DNA from: Hypomesus transpacificus
Taxonomy: Eukaryota > Chordata > Actinopteri > Osmeriformes > Osmeridae
NCBI RefSeq assembly: GCF_021917145.1
Contig: NC_061073.1
Span: 8,699,361 to 8,763,360, forward strand
Direction: 5' to 3'
DNA length: 64,000 nt
In this document: positions 35,289-47,099 of the stretch, in pieces
Position numbering within the stretch: the first letter of the stretch is position 1
Layout of the letters: each line of letters opens with the position of its first letter
The notes under the pieces: model-generated
Databases searched by the model: none
What the model saw: only the letters and a program-made list of their open reading frames with translations
What the model was told of the DNA's origin: nothing
Program-made: the position numbers and the translations under genes

Positions 35289-35937
35289 GAACAGACACAC
35301 AATGCAAATGAACCCAGAGCTAATGTATTTATAGGTAAGCCAACCGCTTCGACTCCCTGACTTTGTTAGCTGTGCTCCCACATTTCACTGTGTCGTGTAC
35401 ACAGAGATAACGTTACAGCACATCGAGCAGGCGCACAGTTTGCCACGGTCATTCACATGAATCTTTTGAGACACATTCGTCGAGCTGCTGAAGGAATTCA
35501 CCTCCGCCAATAGCCATCGCGCAAATATGTGATGCTTGCGCTCTCTCGCGCATACACAGCCAATCCTTATCAGGGGAACATTCCTCAGTTAACCATGTGC
35601 AGCCACCACTCTCTCGCTCTCGGTTTCTCTCTCTCGCCCTTACTCACTCTAACACTCAGCCAAACCCAGAAGTGAGCGAGTAACAAACTAGACTGTTTTC
35701 AGGTTAAGTCATTGACATTGCTCAAAGTAATGCACGCCTTTGTTATGAATGGCCAAATATTGTGCCTGTAAAGTGTCAGGATAAGGTAAGAGACATGGAA
35801 GAACTGGGAGAAAATGATAGGTGGATGGAGGGATGAGAGTAGAGAAGTACTTACAGTTTATCATCAGCGATGTCAGAGAGGTGAAGGGTCGTGGTGTCTG
35901 TCTCCGCAGCAGAGGGGTAACTATGACAACCCCCCAT
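32336..35937 (-). CDS. mob2: MOB kinase activator 2
   Basis: Five coding exons on the minus strand, 35937-35855, 33544-33405, 33272-33176, 33050-32926 and 32574-32336, stay in frame for 227 residues (human MOB2 is about 237, from memory). The start ATG is in a GCCATGG context. The Mob/phocein fold is visible throughout: ERPYLQPENVRERI, HTEWLATN, then the zinc-site Cys pair in EFCTTASCP, KLKCSAPLYFDY, DEDVFPTK, and the His pair in LAHIYWSHY. The LYWSH/ETLAL segment and the KLKCSAP motif favour MOB2 over MOB1 or MOB3. The protein binds NDR1/2 kinases and competes with MOB1. The stop follows ALGQNR, and the TAG overlaps a possible donor (CAG|GTAGGC), so a longer splice form with another C-terminus cannot be excluded. 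The first intron is 2.3 kb. Confidence 0.9.
32680..32872 (-). repeat. tRNA-derived SINE, full copy
   Basis: Read on the minus strand it has an A-box-like GGTGGCTGAGCGGTTAGGG and a B-box-like region near GGTTTGATTCCCGGC (slightly mutated), then CCTTGGGCAAGGCACTTCACC and the end GGATAAGAGCTTCTGC. It lies in a mob2 intron. It matches the copy at 46.86-47.04 kb over its length. Confidence 0.8.
34520..34710. repeat. GT microsatellite cluster in mob2 intron 1
   Basis: Three GT-rich blocks within 200 bp of the large first intron. A CGCGCGCG-CACACA run follows at about 35251-35288. Confidence 0.85.
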
Positions 35938-38840
35938 GGCACAGAGCTAGGACCTGTTGGCACCTCCAGAAACCCTTGCCATCCCATAAACACGCTTTTA
36001 CACCCTAACCCTGAACTCTCGCTGAAACGGACAAATAGGTGTGTTCGCACACGATTGTCTCCGGTTCACACTCACAGGAACCGGGATTAACATACAAGCG
36101 CCAAGTCCAACAACTTTCCTTTCCTCCAAAGGTCCGAGCGCGATCGAAAGAACGTTCCTGAAGGAAAAGATCCACGGTGTACAGAAAGGCTCCCGCTTCT
36201 CTCTTTCTACTTCTCTCTCCTGTGTGTGAGTGTGTGTGTGTCCTCTTTGTCTCCGTCACCCCCCTCCACCTCCCAGGGCCCCTCCTCTCGCGGAGGAAGG
36301 CGGACAGGCAGGTTTCTCCACAACGCAGAGCCACAACATATTTACCCTACGCTCGGCTCCTCCCCTCCCAACCCCACCCCTTCACTTGATTTCATCCTCC
36401 CTCCAGAATTCCCCACATGCGCGCTCAGATCCCAGGTGCAAATGACAGAGGTGATTCACTTGCAGTCGTGTGTGCGTGTGTGTGTGAAGGAAGAGAGAAC
36501 AGGAAAAGACTTAAGTGTTTTCATCTGTGAAGCCCTCATAAACTATAACAGTAGGATGTCTCTGGCAAAGACCTCAGCACTTCTCTCTACGACATTTCTA
36601 GGGACTGCTGTGGCTGGTTCTACTTTATGTGTACGAGTCATTTTCTATCTTGTACTACCACTGAGCAGGTCTGTGGCAGTGGCAGTTACAACTCTACTGT
36701 CATGTGACCCTTTCTCTCAGGGTGTAGGCAGGGTAGGGCTTTTGAAGGGTGGCTATATTTACCAAACGATTTACATCTCATATGTGTCAAACAGCACTGG
36801 AACCTAATCCCATACCTGGCCCTAAAGTAAACAGATTTGTGGCGCTGCTACAGAGTGTGTGTGCCGTAGGCTACCGTGTCAGTGTCAAAACCACAAGATA
36901 GAGACAAGGTTTAATCTGGATAGACATATTTATTAGTTTCATATCTGAATGTACAAGCTAAGTTCGACAACAGGTAACTGACACGTTACTGTCTATACAG
37001 CAAAGACCACCAGCATCAGACCACTTTACAAAAGCCATCTGACTACACAGAGCTGTCTGGAACTCACTCTCTGACACACAGCCCATGTGTTTGTACCACA
37101 TGTGTAAGAGTGTGGTAGCCTATGGGTCAGATACAGTGCATGGGGCTTGGAGGTGAAAGGTATGATATATTCAGACCCTGTACACAACCCTGACTTCCTG
37201 CTTAAAGCCTGACTAAGGTGCCCAGTTCTATCTCACACGTTTTCTTTCAATGACTCGGCAGGTTTCAGCTATTCTGTCGTTGAGAAAACAGCTCTTTGGG
37301 TTGAATATTGGTGATGAGCTTGGAGAAAATGCTAGGGGACGTAGTGAAACAGAACTGGGCCAGGCTGGATCCCAACGGTGAGCTCTTCTCCACAGTCCAG
37401 TCTACAAAGGACCCGACTGCCATGTTGCTTCTACCCAAATTTTAAGGAGAAGTAAACCACTTCACAGGATTGAGATCCAGCCCTTCCCTAGAGGGAAGAC
37501 ATACTTTGGCAACAAGCTTTGTGGAGAAACAGGCTGATTTTCAGATAATTCAGTCACTCGTTCAAGTTAAAACATGCCCTATTTTGTGACACAAAATGGA
37601 CGGATTTGCCAAAGTTTAGTAGGCTAGCAACCAAAAAAGTGCTTTCAAAAGTGCTTTAAATATGTGATTAAATTACAAAAACATAAATTAAAATATAGGT
37701 ATGTGAACTTGTATCTGCTCCAGCCCTGATAAGGACAGGACATTTGTTTTACTAATAAAATAAAACATGTGAAGTCACAGGAAGTATATGGAAGACACAC
37801 CGTATATTCCCCATATACTAAACCTATAAAACAATCTTGAAATAAAAGTTACACACGCGGTCACTCACACGCTCACAAACAGAGGAAGTATGTAGCAGAG
37901 GAACTGGAACTGATGCTGGGGTACAAAGAAAAATTAACATAGTTATTGCCTCATTTCAACAGAACAATACACACACAGCAACCTGCAAAACAACCGTTTT
38001 ACCATACATCTGGATTGATTCCAAAAATAGAAGATATACTGTTTATATATATACTGTTTACATAGATTACGTTTACATATTACCAAGAAGAAAAAGCCAC
38101 AACCTAATACAGGTTCAAATGTCACAATATTACATTTAAACAGTTCCGTGGGAGGGTGATATGCGGGTCCTTGACCCGGTGTTGGTGAAAGTGTGTGTGT
38201 CCGTGCGTGCGTGCACATACACGTGTATTAGCGTCACACAGGTGTGCTTTCGTCACATCCCCCGACCCTTCTTTAGACCTGAGAACACACTCTTTTTAGA
38301 CAAGAGCCTAAACACTCTCACACTCACGCACACACACACTATAAACAACTAGACAACCTGAAATGCTCCACAGACAGAGAAAGGCAGAAACAGAGAGATG
38401 CAGAGCAAGGGGGGAATTGTCCCAAAAAGAAGAGATTCGAATGGAACCATTTTTCTCATGACTTATGATCAAAATGTGCACTTCAGATCGTGACAACGAA
38501 AAAAAAAAAAAAAAAGTTCACTGAAACGGCACAGTGACAGAAGTTGGCTTCGAGGATCTTTCAGTGTTCCCCTCTCCCTCACCCCCCCCCCCCCTCCAGC
38601 CCTCCCTGCTCTGAGCTGAGGACAGAACCACAGCCTGAGGATAGCGCCTCAGCTCCCTCCTCAACAAAGAGTTTAAGTGCAAAATCTTGCTCAGCCAAGG
38701 AGCCAAGCCAAACAACCCCGACGACAACATAAAGCTGAATCCCACACACACACACACCCCCATACACGCACAAGCACACACGCACAGTCCCTGTGTGATG
38801 ATGTTACTGTATACTTAGGAGACACTACTGTGGGAGCAGG
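35938..38840. other. mob2 5' flank and mob2/ppp6r2 intergenic region
   Basis: No coding exon was recognised. The 200 bp upstream of the mob2 ATG contains no TATA box that I could see. A homopolymer A run is at 38500-38515 and C-rich or CA-rich tracts are at 38582-38595 and 38740-38760. The TTTATT at about 36926 could be an alternative minus-strand poly(A) signal. Confidence 0.4.
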
Positions 38841-38846
38841 GACAGA

Positions 38847-38852
38847 TTTATT
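38847..38852 (-). terminator. ppp6r2: Candidate ppp6r2 poly(A) signal
   Basis: AATAAA on the minus strand, about 640 bases past the ppp6r2 stop codon; the first such hexamer I found in that direction. Confidence 0.45.
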
Positions 38853-39491
38853 GGTTGGTTGTTCTCAGTCCGGAAGCTTCCGCTCTCCCCGTGCCTCCCT
38901 CTTTTTCTGAATCAGCTCTGGACACTGACCTGGCAAGACAGCACTGCCGAACACCACAGGATGCTGTATAATGAAGTGTGTGTATAAGTGTGTGTGTGTG
39001 CGTGGCTGGGTGTGTACCGCATTTCTAGGCTGGGCCGTTTGCAGAGGGGGGCGTCTCTCTGTGGGGAGATGAGAAATGAATGCTGTTAAGATGGATACTT
39101 ACGTTTGACATTATTTTCATTTAGCACTTTACTCTGCCAACCTCCTCTTCGCACCGCTCCGCCCTCAGAGAAAAGTCTTCAGGGCATCACATTTAAAACA
39201 TTCCCTTTTTTTAAATATTACATACAGTCACCGAACAGTCCCCTACCTTTCATCAGCGGCTCAAGTCAACAAACGTAAACTGATCCGCGAGGAAAATTTT
39301 GTCTACCCGTTTTCAAATTCCTAACGACGTCGGCATGGATAATGATAAATATTCGCTTCCATCCAACGGCTCACACAGGAAAGAACAGCGGAGAGGAAAG
39401 GCCCCCGTGTTTGACCGTTCGCGGGTGCGACAGCGACGCGCTCTCGACGCGGACGACCGCATCGTTCTAGAAGACTCCGCACGCGCGCAGC

Positions 39492-41393
39492 TTACTTAGG
39501 GAGTGCTGCAGGGCGGTCTGTGGGGGGCCAAGAGGCGGCGTGGGTCGCGTCGCCGTCCTTCTCCTTCTTCTTGTCTTTCTTCTCCTCTCTGGCGGAGGAG
39601 GGTCTGTCCGGGGGCGGCTTGTTCTCCTCACTAGAAGAAGAGAGGCCACAGCTGTCTAGACGGAACCACAGCTCCAGAACTCAGCAGACTGGACGCGTTC
39701 AGCCGGGCGTGCCAGCAGCAGCCTCGTCGTCAGTCACACTCACTTAGTAGTAGACCATGCGCACACACACACACACGCACTCCTGCTTCAGTGCGAGTCT
39801 TGCACGCTACACTTTCTTTCACAGTGGTCGAGATCTCCATAAAGCCTGAACCCCCAAGCCTTGCTCAAACATGACACACGGCCAGATCAGAGACACACAC
39901 CTCTGCCTCTACATACCCTCTGACCGCTGGTCTGAATACTCTGGAGGGGAGAGGAGAACACAGGGGGAGAGAGGGGACAGGGAGGGGGGAGGGGACGGGG
40001 GGAGATGGGAGGAGGAGAAGCAGGAGGACGGACACGGGGGGAGGTAGAGGGAGCAGAGAAACAGGGAGGGTAGCAGGATCGGGCAGGGTGTGTTTGGGCA
40101 GTGAGAGGAGAAGGGGTAGGAGGACAGGGTTGGTGTGAACAGTGAGACAGGGAGAGGAACAGACTGCACTGAAGTGGAAAGAGAAACTGAGTGTGTGTGC
40201 GGGTGTGCGCGTGTGCGGGTGTGTGCCCACCTGGTGAAGACCGCCCTCTCGCGCTTGGCATCCACGGTGAGTCGGAGGGTCTCTTTGCCGGCGACCGTGG
40301 TGATCGTCTCCGTGGTGACCGTCTCCGTGGAGACGGACTCGGTCTTCTCGTCCTCCTCCTCGCTGTCGGAGCCGCCTGACGAGGAGCTGTCCGACGCCAC
40401 CAGGGGGGCCTTCCTCGCCACGCACACGCTCCACACACAGGCTGCAGACGTGGAGGGGGGGGGGGGGGGGAGGGGGTCACACGCCTTCATACCTCCAGTA
40501 GAGACAGGGACAGAGAGATGTGTGAGAGTGTGTGCGCGTGTGTGTGTTCAGACTTACGGTTCCGATCCTGGTCCGGCTTCGTTCCGTAAGACCCGCTGAC
40601 CTCCGAGTCCACAGGAGAGCTGCATCTCGGACCCGTCTCTGAGCTGAGGACACACACACACAGGGCTTAGAACGCTCTATGGAGACACGCGTGCCCGCGC
40701 GGCAGGTGAAAGAGGCACACGCACCAGCAGAAGGGTTGGAAGTCTGTAAACTTGGCCCAGCCCTTTTCCTCCGTCTCCGTGGCGACCGGCTGGGGGGCGA
40801 CGCTGTCCCAAGCCGAGATGCCGGTGCCTGCGGCGGGGGCCTTGGAGTTCACCTCCCCGAAATCGGCTGTCCAGCCGACGCCTGACGGAAATGCGACAAG
40901 TTCACTCGCGGTCACCATGAGGCGACGGCGTGAGGTGGAGCGTGCTGCTGCGTGACCTGACTTGAGTGGGACTCACTCTGGGGGGGCTCCGTCGGCGTCT
41001 CCTTCTCCACATTTTCTGCTCCCTCTTTTTGCCCCTCCCCCTCGTCCGCGTCGGTGCCCGGCGTGGGAGGCTCGGCGCAGGGGCCCGGCGCGGGGGCGTC
41101 GCTCGCCCCGTCGCTTTGAGACGGGGGCCTGTACCACTGGGAACCACCGAACCTGACAGACAGAGGGAGAGAGAAGAGGACTGGCTGTATGTGTGTGTCA
41201 GGGCATTGGATCAATGCGTCCAGTCCACGGTGTCTGTGTCTGTGTGTGTGTGTGTGTGTACCTAGTTCTGGACTTGCCCTGCCTTGCATAGTTGATCTCC
41301 TTCTCTTCCCAGATGTCCTCCTCATCGTCAAAGGGCTGAATTTTCTCCTTGGCGCACGCCTCAAACACGGTGGTGCTGGACTGCAGACGACAC

Positions 41394-41427
<34 letters not shown>

Positions 41428-44400
41428 GCTTCTTACTATACCAACAGACGGCAGGTGAACGGCTCATTGCAGCTACTCCGTAAAGTGGCATGCTGGTTAA
41501 CTCACACTGTCCTCCCCTCCGTCCATGTTCATGTTGATCTCTGCAATACGGTCAAAGGTGGCACTGCAAGGACAGGTGCAAATCCCTCTATGAGTACGCA
41601 CAAACACACACACACACACAGAGAAACTCTGTTGAAACACAGATGGGCCGTCTCTTACTTGATGCTGTCGTCGTGCTCGGCAAACTCCTCGTCGTTGAAG
41701 CCGAACTGATCCACAAAGTTTGCGGTCATCTGCTGGATCTGGTAGTCTGAGAAGGCCTGCCAAGAAATCCAGTCGCATCGCTACGGGGTCAGCTGGTGGG
41801 CCGGGTCGTGGTTGTGTACACGTGTGGGTGTGTATGGGTGTGTACGTGGGTGTGTGTGTGCAGCGGACCTGTTGCAGTGACATTTCATTGGGAAACGGGC
41901 TCTCCATGTCATCGTCCTCACTGGAGGAGTGCAGGTTGTGGGTGCTGACCTGAAACACAGCAAACAAGGTCACAAGCAGCATTGAACACAAGGAGACTCG
42001 GCGACTGCAGGAAGACACAACCTGCAGTGAGGTGTTTACCAGGTCTACCGTGTTCTTCCTGTTGGTCTCCGTGAGGGTCTGGTCCACGAAGCTCTCCCAG
42101 CGCCCCCTGCAGTCTTCAGGGAGCTCTGCAGCCAGGGAACACACCGTGCCACCACAGCCAGTCAGATGGAACCAGCGACAGTTTGTTATGAAAAGTGGAC
42201 TGGGTATAACACTCACACACTTCGCGCGCGCTCCCTCTCTCTCGCTGTCTCAATCACTGTCTCTCTCTCTCTCTCTGTCTCAATCACTCTCTCTCTCTCT
42301 GTCTTTCTTTCTCTCTCTGTCTCAATCACTCTCTCTCTCTCTTTGTCTCAATCACTCTCTCTCGCTCTCTCTCTCTCTCTGTCTCAATCACTCTCTCTCT
42401 GTCTCAATCTCTCTCTCTCTCTCTCTCTGTCTCTCTGTCTCTCTCTCTCTCTCAGACTCACCTGTGATGAGACTGCTAATATGGGTCTGTACAGGGCCTT
42501 TCTCCAGGTTCTGGACCACTGTGTTGGCAATCCTGGTCAGGTGACCCATGTAGCCCCTCCTCATTCCCCCCCCTGCCCTGGAAACAGAAGCGACGACACA
42601 CTGACGCTCCGGGGAAGCGGCACGTCAACGCAACAGAAACACCGTAGCCAGACAGACAGTCGCTTACTGTATTTTGTCATTCTCCTCCCAGGCCTCTAGA
42701 ATCCTCTGGACCAAGCGACAGTGCTGGAAAAGCTGGGCGAAAGACACAGAGAGAGAGCCAGAGGGAGGGGTGGAGATATTTTGAGAGTCTCACAGGCGCT
42801 GCACCAAATCAGGACACATGCAACTCAAACGGAGATGACACCTACATGTGCCACCAGCGTGTTGTGAGAGACGTCAGGAGCCACGGACGGCTCTGGAGGT
42901 TTGGGACTTGGTGGGGCCTGTTCCTGCTGGGGCTCCTTGACAAGCCCGGGAATTTCCTGGGGCCCTGGGCCTGGCTGGGGCCTCCCCTCCTGGGCAGAGT
43001 GGCAGAGGACACCGGCCACACACAGCTCCACTTGGAAGTGCAAGAAGTTATTCCAGGTGAACTTAAAAAACAAGTCCTGCAAAAACAAAAAACACGTATC
43101 ACTTGATGAACATTGTAGTTCAAGTGTTTCCCACAGATTAGAAAACTATATGTGGCGGGGGGGGGGGGGGGGGGGGATTGGAAATAATTCACAAAATCAA
43201 CAACAACAAACAAATAATTTCTGCATATGCAGGTAGCGACGCTGCATACAGGGTGCTAAATAACTATTTAACTGTTCGGCTCCATGACGCCGGGTAAGTA
43301 GCTAGCTCTTGAAACTTCTCACCAAAAGAACGTAGGGGAACCTTCGATTAAGACATGTCCGTCGGTACCTAGCGAAAAGTAGCCTCAACTTTCCTAGACC
43401 TTTAGCTACGGCACTAATGCTGAAGGCTCGCTGATGTAGCTGTCGGTCTCACTAGAACGGCGTATGCATTGTTGCTAACGTGTGCTGACGTAGTGACTGT
43501 GTGTGTATGTGAGAAAGACGCGTGCGTGAAAGAGACGGAGGGAGAGCAGGGAAAGGAAATGCAGCTGAACGAATACGCTGCGTGTTTTTACCTAAATAGC
43601 GATAAAAAAAAATGTTTTACGAAACGCAATGTGTGGCGGCCGGAGTTGATTCTGTGGCGCACCGCCACAAATTAGTCTATGTGTGGGAAACACTGTAGTT
43701 TTTCGACTGAATACACCTATGAACAGGCCGCTTCTCTCGACGACGGTAATATTCCGTGTCCGGTGTTGGCGAGTATCTCACCAGAAGCAGGTCCAGGGCA
43801 TTGAGCCTGCAGAGCTCCTGGAGGACCCCCGTGTTGGTGGGAGAACTGGTCTGAGAGCCGCTCTGCAGCAGGGAGGCCACCAGCCTGGCCGCGTGGAGGC
43901 GACTGTTGCCCAGCGGCTCCTTCAGCACGCCCAGGGTGGTCAGCATGGGGCCCCGCTACACAAACACAGCACACGGACACGCTTGACCTCACAGAGACGG
44001 AATCAGTTTCGGGCTTTAACGCGCCGCGTGGAGGTCCTGTACCGTGGAAATTCCTCCGCGTGCTTCCCTACGGGGGTGTCCTTTTATTGGATGTCACGTT
44101 TAGACACGGCTGCGTGTGCACTGTGCGGGTATTTACCTTGGGCGGATCCAGCAGCAGTTGGTGGAAGTCTGTGAGGTGGGGGAGGATAGCCAGTAGGATG
44201 CTGCTGTTGACTGGGTAACATCTCTCGCATCCCTGGGCACACACATCCATCAGACTCTCCAACCTAAAACACACACACACAAGTTGACAGAAGTGCAGTG
44301 GATTCTTTTCCCAAGTCTTAAAGATGGACACGGACAGAGCCGGTGGCACTCACACGGGCCTCCGGATCTCCAGCAGGGTAAGAAGCACTTGAGTTCCGTT

Positions 44401-46779
44401 GACGATGCAGCTCTCCGTCCTGTCCCCCTCAAACATGTTCTTCAACAGCTGTCCCACACACTCCTGACTGTGGAAACACAGAGGATTGGGAGATCACCTG
44501 CATGTGTGTGCGTGCGTGCCCTTGTGTGTGCCATTCTAGAAGTGTGTGTGTGTGTGTGTGGTTGGGAGGGGGACACTTACGACTCCAGAACAGCAAGCAA
44601 CGGGTCAGGCACGGAGTTCTCCTGGAGCTGATTGGCCTGGTCTCTGCTGAGACGAATGATGTCACACACCGTCTGGGACGCATTGGACTGTCTCTGAAAA
44701 ATACACACACACACACACATCGGGCTCACATCCTTTGTGTCACCGATCGGATCCGTCGCCGATGGCGTGGTTTTGCCTGCGTTTGTTTCTATGTTTACAT
44801 GGTTGTGCAGCTCTGTGTCTCACCTCGTCATCGATCCCTGGGTGAATGAGTTCAATGAGCCTCTGGGCGAGTCTCTCCTTATTCAGCCACTGCGGAGAAA
44901 GATTTTTGTTGTTGTTGTTGTTCCATTACACTAAGTGGGGAGTTGTGGCCAAGTTTAGTAGTGTATGTGTGTGTGGGTGTCTTACATTAAGTGTCTCCTG
45001 TCGAAGAGGGGCCGGCTCCACACAGCTGATGAGGCGCAGTAGCAGATCCATCATGGCCGACGCATCGATGTGCCTCAGCACCAGAGGCAGGAAGCCCTCC
45101 TTCTCACGCAGGAACCAGATCACCTACAGAGACGACAGCTGAATACGGCTGACTGGACGTAGAGGGCTTAGACCGGCCAGGGGGGGTTTACCAGAGGAAC
45201 ACTCCACTGGCTGTGACAAGTTTTGAATAACACTTGAACACACGCTGAAATCAGTGTGTCCATATCAATGTCCATTCAGAAGCCAGTTTCTTTCCAAGGG
45301 CCATCGGGCTTCTGAATGGACATTGATATGGACACTGATACACTTTTACTAGTCACTTTACACACTGTCACTTTCAGCTACTGGTTGCACTATCAGCACT
45401 ATTGTACTTCACTTGCTTGTCATAGGTTAGCATAGGTTTATAAGGTTAGTATATAGGTTATTTCAGCTTAGCACCTGGTTGAACTATCAGCAATATTGCA
45501 CGATTGTACTTCACTTGTCTAGGTTAGTATAGGTTTATATGGTTAGTATAGGTTATTATTTGTATTATGTGTGTTTAGGTTTAGTATACTGTATTGTATA
45601 TTATTTGTATATGAGGAGGTGTACTATATTTTAGCTTATCATAGATGCAATTTATGTTCTGTGTACTTATATGTTATGTTATGCCAGGTTGCTCTGCGTT
45701 GTCTTGTTCTAAGAATTTCAGTGCCCAGTCTGACCCTGTGCTGTTCTGTGCATCTGACAGTAAAAGACTTGAACTTGGCTCTTGGTCACATATGGCATGA
45801 TTTGACCGAGGCCAAGAAAGTGAGAAGGGGATGAGCCTAGATACAGGAACGTATCGGAGTTTCAGCTTCACCGTCGTACTGTAACCAAGTGGTGGGTGTA
45901 TTGGAGGTTGAGGTGAAGATGTGCAGAGGATTTTGGAGTCCTCTGTGTGTGTGTGTGTTACCTGCTCTGTCTTGCGTGTGATAAGGTTCCCAATGGTCTT
46001 GCTGAAGAAGGAGGCTAGGAGGGGGTTGAGGGGGGAGGGCTGCTCCAAAAAGGCATACAGGGTTTCCAACAGCGGCTTCTCGTTCCCCAGCTTATCGTTA
46101 ATGACAGCGACATCACATGTCAGCAGCTCACATGCTATGTTAGGGTACCTGCAACAAATACAGGCCTGGTCAGTCACAGACCTCCACATCCTGACTGAGC
46201 CAGAACGCTTTCATAAACCACACTGGTGTAAACATGTCCATGTACTAAGGCTAAAGGATATGGCTATTTTGCCCCCATTAACCATCCCAAATTTTGCAGT
46301 TTTGTTCATAATTGGTGAAAGTAAGACAATTGCATTTTCGGGGGACACACACACCAATATCGGATATATTTCATGAATTCTGGGCTTGAGCCATCGTTTC
46401 TGGACCGCCAAAGATCCTGTAAACTATACAGTGGGCAGTGTATAGTCTACTAGCACACTCACTTGAAGCGCCAGGTCTCCTCCACACCAGCAGGGGGCTC
46501 TGTAGTTATGAGACGAAGCAGCTCCTGCATGCAGCTGTCCTGAGACAGGAACAGGAGGAGCCTAGCGCGCATGGAGACATGGAAAACCACTCTTTGACAT
46601 TGGCACAAACAAACAGGCTACTCAAAGGAAATGCTATCATGCGACAGTAACCTGCGGTTCTGGGCCTTGCATTCCTGCAGCACATCCTCCTCGTCCATTA
46701 GCTCTGTGAGGGTGACGTCCTCCTTATCCAGCAGAGCCTCCAGGTGGGACGAAGTGTGCAGGTCAAACTTCCAAAACAT
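39492..46779 (-). CDS. ppp6r2: Protein phosphatase 6 regulatory subunit 2 (SAPS domain)
   Basis: Twenty-two coding exons, all phase-consistent, give 922 residues (human about 960). Exons: 46779-46652, 46561-46463, 46148-45962, 45123-44986, 44889-44824, 44693-44581, 44467-44354, 44263-44137, 43955-43782, 43076-42846, 42732-42668, 42577-42462, 42125-42040, 41949-41869, 41756-41659, 41563-41506, 41380-41262, 41152-40977, 40881-40725, 40643-40558, 40441-40231, 39630-39492. It opens [12 protein letters not shown], has the SAPS helical domain to about residue 550 ([42 protein letters not shown]), then [10 protein letters not shown] and an acidic, disordered C-terminus. [12 protein letters not shown] and [14 protein letters not shown] point to PPP6R2 rather than R1 or R3. 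The protein targets the PP6 catalytic subunit to substrates. An upstream acceptor (TCTCCTCTCCTAG, exon from 46810) shows a non-coding first exon further up. Confidence 0.95.
39917..39940 (-). other. ppp6r2: Candidate 24-nt cassette microexon of ppp6r2
   Basis: Between the last two coding exons, AG|TATTCAGACC-type sequence is bordered by TCTCCTCTCCCCTCCAG and GGTATGT. Its length is a multiple of three and phase is kept: inclusion would replace Ser with R-V-F-R-P-A-V-R-G ahead of EENK. Inclusion is predicted, not shown. Confidence 0.45.
42230..42458. repeat. (CT)n microsatellite with GTCTCAATCA interruptions
   Basis: About 230 bp of CT repeats in a ppp6r2 intron, broken at intervals by GTCTCAATCA. 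It ends next to the donor of the exon at 42577-42462. Confidence 0.9.
43121..43695. mobile_element. Non-autonomous DNA transposon in ppp6r2 intron 9
   Basis: The left end CAAGTGTTTCCCACAGATTAG and the right end, read inward, CAGTGTTTCCCACACATAGAC are inverted repeats, each followed by TGTGGCGG. An AGTTT/AGTT similarity at the flanks could be a decayed target duplication. It has no coding capacity and carries a G-run of about 18 at 43156-43176. Confidence 0.6.
45235..45778 (+). repeat. Retroelement 3' fragment with a hairpin at its start
   Basis: The end TTGTTCTAAGAATTTCAGTGC, CAGTCTGACCCTGTGC and GCAT-CTGACAGTAAAAG resembles a known teleost LINE or SINE 3' tail (from memory). Arms at 45252-45284 and 45307-45337 (GTCCATATCAATGTCCATTC and its complement) form an almost perfect hairpin. 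It lies in a ppp6r2 intron; the reverse copy is at 15.8 kb. Confidence 0.6.
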
Positions 46780-46856
46780 GGCTGCTGCTGTCGCAAGCTC
46801 ACACACTCAGCTAGGAGAGGAGAGATGGAGGCGGGTTGTAAAATAAACATCACATT

Positions 46857-47038
46857 TACATGTAGTCATTTAGCAGACGCTCTTATCCAGAGCGACTTAC
46901 AGTAAAGTACAGGGACATTCCCCCAAGGCAAGTAGGGTGAAGTGCCTTGCCCAAGGACACAACGTCATTTTGGCACGAACCGGCAACATTCTGATTACTA
47001 GCCCGATTCCCTAACCGCTCAGCCACCTGACTCCCGGA
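46857..47038 (-). repeat. tRNA-derived SINE, full copy
   Basis: On the minus strand it starts near GGGAGTCAGGTGGCTGAGCG (A-box TGGCTGAGCGG), continues TTGCCGGTTCG (B box, damaged after it), then CCTTGGGCAAGGCACTTCACC and ends GTCTGCTAAATGACTAC. It lies just upstream of the ppp6r2 second exon. Confidence 0.85.
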
Positions 47039-47099
47039 GATCTCGACACAATAATACATCGACATGATGTGACAGGCACTGTTTATATGTGTGTATCGA

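Noticed and set aside
39865-40490. Three overlapping minus frames of about 190 codons rich in Pro and Ser
   Set aside because: They run from a real ppp6r2 exon (40441-40231) through C-rich intron sequence. Only that exon and the 24-nt candidate are supported.
42032-42699. Two plus frames of 160-177 codons rich in LSLSL
   Set aside because: They translate the CT microsatellite in a ppp6r2 intron and run antisense to real exons.
46857-47038. tRNA gene on the minus strand
   Set aside because: A-box and B-box-like sequences are present, but the rest cannot fold as a tRNA and the same sequence recurs as a SINE at 32.7 kb.
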